From Thioalbus denitrificans (GTDB lineage: Bacteria > Pseudomonadota > Gammaproteobacteria > DSM-26407), in contig NZ_QPJY01000002.1 of NCBI RefSeq assembly GCF_003337735.1, positions 745,617 to 809,616 of the forward strand: a DNA stretch of 64,000 nt, in the 5' to 3' direction. The position numbers and the translations under genes are program-made. The notes beneath the pieces are model-generated. The model did no database searches. It had not been told where the DNA came from and saw nothing but the letters and a program-made list of their open reading frames with translations. Positions within the stretch are counted from its first letter, which is position 1. The number at the start of each line of letters is the position of its first letter. Positions 59,210 through 64,000 of the stretch are shown here, piece by piece.

Positions 59210-59928
59210 AGCGCGAGTTGCAGGAAATCTGGGTCTATCTCGCCGCCAATCCCCTGCTGTGGCTGACCGTCACCCTGGTGGCCTACCAGGCGGGGCTGTG
59301 GCTCTACCGACGGCTCGGCTGCCGGCCCGTGGCCAACCCGGTGCTCCTGGCCATCATCCTCATAGGCGCCCTGCTCTTCGCCACCGGCGGCAGCTACGAC
59401 GACTACTTCGCCGGCGCCCAGTTCGTCCACTTCCTGCTCGGGCCCGCCACCGTGGCGCTGGCCATCCCCCTCTACCGGCAGTTTCACCGGGTCCGGCGGG
59501 CGGCGCTGCCGCTGGCGCTGGCCATCCTGGCCGGTTCCCTCTCCGCGGCGCTCAGCGCCATGGGGCTGGCCTGGCTGCTCGGCGCCTCCTGGCAGAGCGT
59601 GATCTCCCTGGCGCCCAAGTCGGTCACCACGCCGGTGGCCATGGGCATCGCGGAGAAGCTCGGGGGACTGCCCTCGCTGACGGCCGTGCTGGTCATCCTG
59701 ACCGGCATCATCGGCGCCTCCCTCGGCCCCTGGGTGCTGCGGCTGGCCCGGGTGCGGGATCCCCGCGCCCGGGGCCTGGGCCTGGGCGTGGCGGCCCACG
59801 GCATCGGCACGGCCCAGGCATTCCAGGCCGGCGAGGTCACCGGCGCCTTCTCCAGTCTGGCCATGGGCCTCAACGCCCTGGCCACGGCCATCCTACTGCC
59901 GCTGCTGTTCCGGTGGGCGGGGTGGTGA
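59206..59928 (+). CDS. LrgB/CidB-family membrane protein
   Basis: 240 residues from a GTG at 59206 overlapping the lrgA stop. Multi-helix membrane protein with the LrgB signature ISLAPKSVTTPVAMGIAEKL and AAHGIGTAQAF. Forms a two-gene operon with the LrgA-type gene. Could act in metabolite transport or envelope homeostasis. Confidence 0.93.
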   Translation: MKRELQEIWVYLAANPLLWLTVTLVAYQAGLWLYRRLGCRPVANPVLLAIILIGALLFATGGSYDDYFAGAQFVHFLLGPATVALAIPLYRQFHRVRRAALPLALAILAGSLSAALSAMGLAWLLGASWQSVISLAPKSVTTPVAMGIAEKLGGLPSLTAVLVILTGIIGASLGPWVLRLARVRDPRARGLGLGVAAHGIGTAQAFQAGEVTGAFSSLAMGLNALATAILLPLLFRWAGW

Positions 59929-59944
59929 CCAGTGACCAGGAATC

Positions 59945-60023
59945 GTAGGATGGGCAAAGCGCAGCGTGCCCATCACCTCCGCGCGTCGATGGGCACGTCG
60001 CTCCGCTCCTTTGCCCATCCTAC
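59945..60023. repeat. Compact REP-like hairpin (GTAGGATGGGC family)
   Basis: Left arm GTAGGATGGGCAAAGCGCAG onward (59945-59974) and right arm 59988-60023 ending TTTGCCCATCCTAC, with a bulge. Sequences of this form are widespread intergenic hairpins in gammaproteobacteria. It is different in design from the periodic repeats. Confidence 0.85.
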
Positions 60024-60070
60024 GCCCACTGTTCCGGTGGGCAGGATGGTAGTCGGACAAGGGTCAAGAG

Positions 60071-60137
60071 GGTTAATGGTTAATGTAACCGCCTGTGTGG
60101 AAACAAAATACCCTTATCCCTTATCCATTATCCCTTC
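60071..60137. repeat. Short form of the GGTTAAT / CCCTTAT inverted repeat
   Basis: Two GGTTAAT units (60071-60084), then GTAACCGCCTGT (60085-60096), and CCCTTAT-type units from 60110. The last unit contains the dcd stop codon. It shares its spacer motif with 50754-50892, which has eight left units. Confidence 0.9.
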
Positions 60138-60702
60138 ACGCCACCGGCAGGGTGACGCCGCGCTGGCCCTGGTACTTGCCGCCGCGATCGAGGTAGGAGG
60201 TCTCGCATACCTCGTCGGACTCGAAGAAGAGCATCTGGGCCACGCCCTCGTTGGCGTAGATCTTGGCGGGCAACGGCGTGGTGTTGGAGAACTCGAGGGT
60301 GACGTGCCCCTCCCACTCCGGCTCCAGCGGGGTGACGTTGACGATGATGCCGCAGCGGGCATAGGTGGACTTGCCCAGGCAGATGGTGAGCACGCTGCGT
60401 GGAATGCGGAAGTACTCCACCGTGCGGGCCAGGGCGAAGGAGTTGGGGGGAATGATGCAGACGTCGGACTTGACGTCCACGAAGCTGTTGGCGTCGAAGT
60501 TCTTGGGGTCGACGATGGCCGAGTTGATGTTGGTGAAGATCTTGAATTCGTCGGCGCAGCGCACGTCGTAGCCATAGCTGGAGGTGCCGTAGGAGACGAT
60601 GCGGCCGCCTTCGTTCTCGCGCACCTGGCGCGGTTCGAACGGCTCGATCATTCCGTGCTGCTCCGCCATGCGGCGGATCCACTTGTCCGATTTGATGCTC
60701 AA
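60136..60702 (-). CDS. dcd: dCTP deaminase
   Basis: Converts dCTP to dUTP for dTMP synthesis. 188 residues from the TTG at 60702: a GGGGGGGAG lies five bases upstream of this codon, while the GTG at 60708 is too close to it, and [13 protein letters not shown] is the usual family start. Catalytic region [20 protein letters not shown] with the conserved Glu in [14 protein letters not shown]. The stop lies inside a repeat unit. Confidence 0.96.
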   Translation of the reverse strand: MSIKSDKWIRRMAEQHGMIEPFEPRQVRENEGGRIVSYGTSSYGYDVRCADEFKIFTNINSAIVDPKNFDANSFVDVKSDVCIIPPNSFALARTVEYFRIPRSVLTICLGKSTYARCGIIVNVTPLEPEWEGHVTLEFSNTTPLPAKIYANEGVAQMLFFESDEVCETSYLDRGGKYQGQRGVTLPVA

Positions 60703-60788
60703 TGCCACTCCCCCCCGGCGCGCCCAAACGACATCAGGCGGGTCGATGCCCGCCTGATGCCGGATTATACGCAGATGCCCGGAACGGA

Positions 60789-61880
60789 TCAGTTGTTCTG
60801 GATCACGATGCTCGGGAACTTGGCCGCGTAGTCCTTGGCCTGGATGGAGAGCTTCGCGGCCACCCGGCGCGCGATCTCGCGGTAGATCTCGGAGATGCGG
60901 CTGTCGGGCTCGACCACGACCGTGGGCTTGCCGCTGTCGGCCTCCTCGCGGATGCGGATGTCGAGCGGCAGCTCGCCCAGCAGGGTCACGCCGTACTGCT
61001 CGGCCATGCGCTTGCCGCCGCCCTCGCCGAAGATGTGCTCCTCGTGGCCGCAGTTGCTGCAGATGTGGATGCTCATGTTCTCGATCACGCCGAGCACGGG
61101 CACCTCGACCTTCTGGAACATCTTCAGACCCTTGCGCGCGTCCAGCAGGGCGATGTCCTGGGGCGTGGTGACGATCACCGCGCCGGAGACCGGCACCTTC
61201 TGGGCCAGGGTCAGCTGGGTGTCGCCGGTGCCCGGGGGCAGATCCACCACCAGGTAGTCGAGATCGCTCCAGTTGGTGTCGTTGAGCAGTTGCTCCAGGG
61301 CCTGGGTGACCATGGGGCCGCGCCAGATCATCGGGGTCTCCTCGTCGATGAGGAAGCCGATGGACATGGCCTCCAGGCCATGGGAGACGATGGGATTCAG
61401 GCTCTGGCCGTCCGGGGACTCGGGCTTGGCGTGCACGCCCAGCATGCGCGGCTGGCTGGGGCCGTAGATGTCGGCGTCCAGGATGCCCACCTTGGCGCCC
61501 TCGGCGGTGAGTGCCAGTGCCAGGTTGACGGCGGTGGTGGACTTGCCCACGCCGCCCTTGCCGGAGGCCACGGCGATGATGTTCTTGATGCCCTTGATGG
61601 GCTTGAGGCCCTTCTGCACGGCATGGGAGGTCACCTTGGTGCTCACCTCGACGGCCACCGCCTCCACGCCGTCGATACCCTTGATCTGCGCCTCCACATC
61701 GGCGGCGAGCTGGCCGCGGTAGCCGGCGTTGGGGAAGCCGAGCTCCACCTGCACCGTCACCTTGCCGCCGTCCACCTGGATATCCTTCACCGCGTGGGCG
61801 GAGACCAGGTCCTTCTCCAGGTACGGATCCACGTATGCCTTCAGTGCGGTTTCCACCTGCTCGCGGGTGATTTCTGCCAT
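60789..61880 (-). CDS. apbC: Mrp/ApbC-family Fe-S cluster carrier ATPase
   Basis: P-loop scaffold/carrier for [4Fe-4S] clusters. 363 residues. An N-terminal MIP18-like domain (about 1-90) is followed by the ATPase with deviant Walker [16 protein letters not shown] and the cluster-binding CSNCG (CxxC) in [17 protein letters not shown]. Divergent from metG, a conserved gammaproteobacterial arrangement. Confidence 0.95.
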   Translation of the reverse strand: MAEITREQVETALKAYVDPYLEKDLVSAHAVKDIQVDGGKVTVQVELGFPNAGYRGQLAADVEAQIKGIDGVEAVAVEVSTKVTSHAVQKGLKPIKGIKNIIAVASGKGGVGKSTTAVNLALALTAEGAKVGILDADIYGPSQPRMLGVHAKPESPDGQSLNPIVSHGLEAMSIGFLIDEETPMIWRGPMVTQALEQLLNDTNWSDLDYLVVDLPPGTGDTQLTLAQKVPVSGAVIVTTPQDIALLDARKGLKMFQKVEVPVLGVIENMSIHICSNCGHEEHIFGEGGGKRMAEQYGVTLLGELPLDIRIREEADSGKPTVVVEPDSRISEIYREIARRVAAKLSIQAKDYAAKFPSIVIQNN

Positions 61881-62233
61881 TTACGCCTCCTCGCTGCCTT
61901 CGCCCCGGCTCGGGGCGAACATTAGAAATGGGAATACTTCTAATTTACTCGAATGGCCGCGGAGTTTACCACGTCCGCCCGGCCGGGAGTACTGCTATTT
62001 CTCAATAAACCCTGCTGAAATAAGTGTTTAGCACCGCCTCCCGCGCACTTGCCGGCTCCCGTGGCCGCGCCGGCCCGGGAGCCTTCGCCCCCGTCGCGGC
62101 CAGGGCTCCGACCGGGCCACACCGTGCATCGGGCGCCGTGATACTGATATATTTGTCCTTTTGATGCATTTCCAACCCCCGGGAGCTCCACATCCACCGG
62201 GGAATGCCGTTTTCCATCTATTCCGTGACCGAC
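61881..62233. promoter_or_regulatory. apbC-metG divergent intergenic region with an inverted repeat
   Basis: No gene is recognised. ATTAGAA (61921-61927) and TTCTAAT (61938-61944) form a perfect inverted pair with a 10-nt spacer, 41-64 bp upstream of apbC. The stretch 62000-62035 is AT-rich and may hold a promoter. Confidence 0.45.
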
Positions 62234-64000
62234 ATGCCCGAGAAGAAACGCCGAATCCTCGTCACCAGCGCCCTGCCCTACGCCAACGGCTCCATCCACC
62301 TCGGCCACCTGGTGGAGTACATCCAGACCGACATCTGGGTGCGCTTCCAGAAGAGCCGCGGCCATCACTGCGTCTATGTCTGCGCGGACGACGCCCATGG
62401 CACTCCCATCATGCTGCGGGCGGAGCAGGAGGGAATCACGCCCGAGGCGCTGATCGAACGGGTGGAGGCGGAGCATCAGGCGGATTTCTCGGAGTTCCTG
62501 GTGGGTTTCGACAACTACTACTCCACCCACTCGCCGGAGAACCAGCACTACGCCAACCTCATCTACACCCGGCTGCGCGACGCCGGCCACATCGCCACGC
62601 GGACCATCACCCAGGCCTTCGACCCCGTCAAGGAGATGTTTCTCCCCGACCGGTTCATCAAGGGTGAGTGCCCCCGCTGCGGCACCCCGGACCAGTACGG
62701 CGACAGCTGCGAGTCCTGCGGCGCCACCTACGCCCCCACCGATCTGAAGAATCCCCGCTCGGCCATCTCCGGCGCGGTCCCGGTGGAAAAGGAGTCGCTG
62801 CACTACTTCTTCCGGCTCGGGGACTTCGAGCCCTTCCTGCGCAGCTGGGTCGCCGAGCACATCCAGCCCCAGATGCAGAACAAGCTGGGCGAATGGTTCG
62901 AGACCGGGCTGCAGGACTGGGACATCTCCCGCGACGCCCCCTACTGGGGCTTCGAGATCCCCGATGCGCCGGGCAAGTTCTTCTATGTCTGGCTGGACGC
63001 GCCCATCGGCTACATGGCCAGCTTCCAGAACTACTGCGACCGCACCGGGGAGTCCTTCGACGACTACTGGGGCCGGGAGTCCGGCGCCGAGCTGTACCAT
63101 TTCATCGGCAAGGACATCGCCTACTTCCACACCCTGTTCTGGCCGGCGGAACTGCACGGAGCGGGCTTCCGCACGCCCTCGGCGGTGTTCTGCCACGGCT
63201 TCCTCACCGTCAACGGCCAGAAGATGTCCAAGTCGCGCGGCACCTTCATCATGGCCCGCACCTACCTCAGGCACCTGCGCCCCGAATACCTGCGCTACTA
63301 CTTCGCCACCAAGCTCGGCTCCGGCATCGAGGACCTCGACCTGAACCTGGAGGACTTCCGCCAGCGGGTCAACTCGGACCTGGTGGGCAAGGTGGTGAAC
63401 ATCGCCAGCCGCTGCGCCGGCTTCATCCACAAGCTGTTCGAGGGCAGGCTGGCCGCCACGCTGCCCGACCCCCACACCTACGGCGAGTTCGTGGCCGCCG
63501 GCGAGTCCATCGCCGAAGCCTACGAGGCGCGTGAGTTCAGCCGCGCCATGCGCGAGGTGATGCAGCTGGCGGATCGGGCCAACCAGTACATCGACGAGCA
63601 GAAGCCCTGGGTGATGGCCAAGGACCCGCTGCGCGCACCGGAGGTACAGGCGGTCTGCACCCAGGGGCTCAACCTGTTCCGCGTCCTGGCCACCTGGCTG
63701 GCCCCGGTGCTGCCGCAGATGTGCGAGGACGCCCGCGCCTTCCTCAACGTGGAGACCCTGGACTGGCACGCCGTGGCCGGGGGCCCCCTGGTCGACCACC
63801 GCATCGAGCCCTTCAAGCCGCTCATGCAGCGGGTGGAGCCGGCCCAGCTGGAGGCGGTGGTGGAAGAGTCCCGCGAGCACCTGCGGGCCACCGCCGGGCA
63901 GGCGGAGGCAGAGCCCGCGGCCCCGCCCTCGCCGCTGGAGGAGAACCCCATCGCCGCGGAGATCGGCATCGATGAGTTCGCGAAGATCGATCTCCGGGTG
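62234..64000 (+). CDS. metG: Methionyl-tRNA synthetase, 5' part
   Basis: Charges tRNA-Met. The gene runs off the window end: 589 codons are present of about 680. Class I signature HLGH (22-25) with preceding ALPYANG; zinc knuckle [18 protein letters not shown] (about 146-163); KMSKS at 330-334; anticodon-binding helical domain from about 390. The last visible residues ([13 protein letters not shown]) begin the C-terminal tRNA-binding/dimerisation domain, so this is the long form. Confidence 0.97.
   Translation, partial: MPEKKRRILVTSALPYANGSIHLGHLVEYIQTDIWVRFQKSRGHHCVYVCADDAHGTPIMLRAEQEGITPEALIERVEAEHQADFSEFLVGFDNYYSTHSPENQHYANLIYTRLRDAGHIATRTITQAFDPVKEMFLPDRFIKGECPRCGTPDQYGDSCESCGATYAPTDLKNPRSAISGAVPVEKESLHYFFRLGDFEPFLRSWVAEHIQPQMQNKLGEWFETGLQDWDISRDAPYWGFEIPDAPGKFFYVWLDAPIGYMASFQNYCDRTGESFDDYWGRESGAELYHFIGKDIAYFHTLFWPAELHGAGFRTPSAVFCHGFLTVNGQKMSKSRGTFIMARTYLRHLRPEYLRYYFATKLGSGIEDLDLNLEDFRQRVNSDLVGKVVNIASRCAGFIHKLFEGRLAATLPDPHTYGEFVAAGESIAEAYEAREFSRAMREVMQLADRANQYIDEQKPWVMAKDPLRAPEVQAVCTQGLNLFRVLATWLAPVLPQMCEDARAFLNVETLDWHAVAGGPLVDHRIEPFKPLMQRVEPAQLEAVVEESREHLRATAGQAEAEPAAPPSPLEENPIAAEIGIDEFAKIDLRV

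Overview
The window looks like the chromosome of a halophilic or halotolerant, sulfur-oxidising, denitrifying gammaproteobacterium of purple-sulfur-bacterium affinity. This is inferred from high GC, an ectABC operon, a complete nosRZDFYL cluster with a Tat-exported (clade I type) NosZ, a sulfur-globule-like protein, class I PHA synthase and gammaproteobacterial housekeeping genes (dcd, apbC/mrp, metG). I cannot name a species. I saw no rRNA, tRNA or CRISPR array.

Layout. 1-250 is a block of 7-8 bp tandem repeats abutting icmF (fused isobutyryl-CoA mutase). 4.1-6.5 kb is ectABC (ectoine synthesis). 6.8-9.1 kb holds cytochrome b561, a BtuF-like protein and a QueG-like Fe-S protein. 9.5-11.3 kb is phaC. 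11.4-19.9 kb is the N2O reductase cluster, all on the minus strand. 21-34.6 kb is a leucine/isovalerate degradation region: an MBL hydrolase divergent from liuR, then liuA, thiolase, acyl-CoA dehydrogenase, liuB, liuC, liuD, liuE, a PEBP protein and a DUF2889 protein. 34.8-43.6 kb holds a large acyl-CoA dehydrogenase, a thioesterase gene split by a MITE-like insertion, a LysR regulator, a second MBL hydrolase, ETF-QO and etfBA. 43.9-49.7 kb has the sulfur-globule-like protein, a CaiB-type CoA-transferase, cydDC and a LysE exporter. 50-53.6 kb is a Bacteroidetes-like sdhCAB. 53.9-59.9 kb has an ABC exporter, two Slp lipoproteins, small proteins and an LrgAB pair. 60.1-64 kb is dcd, apbC and the 5' part of metG.

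How the genes work together. Acyl-CoA dehydrogenases pass electrons to ETF (etfBA) and on to quinone through ETF-QO. MccAB, methylglutaconyl-CoA hydratase and HMG-CoA lyase finish leucine breakdown to acetyl-CoA and acetoacetate. Five near-identical palindromes with core GTTTACGTAAAC or GTTTACGTTAAC lie upstream of icmF, between the MBL gene and liuR, upstream of liuA, between the large acyl-CoA dehydrogenase and the thioesterase, and between ETF-QO and etfB. They match what is known of LiuR operators, so most of the catabolic genes here appear to be one regulon that also includes the B12-dependent IcmF.

Most striking non-coding feature. Nearly twenty intergenic gaps contain the same architecture: short units of 7-10 bp repeated 2-11 times in one arm, a mostly unique spacer of 0-200 bp, and an inverted arm. 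Unit sequence differs between subfamilies (GCAGATTAC, ACCGCAGATTGACG, CACGAAGG, GACAGGATT, GGTTAAT, TTCCGTG). The arms start a few bases after a stop codon and end just before the next gene, and they separate most genes of the liu cluster.
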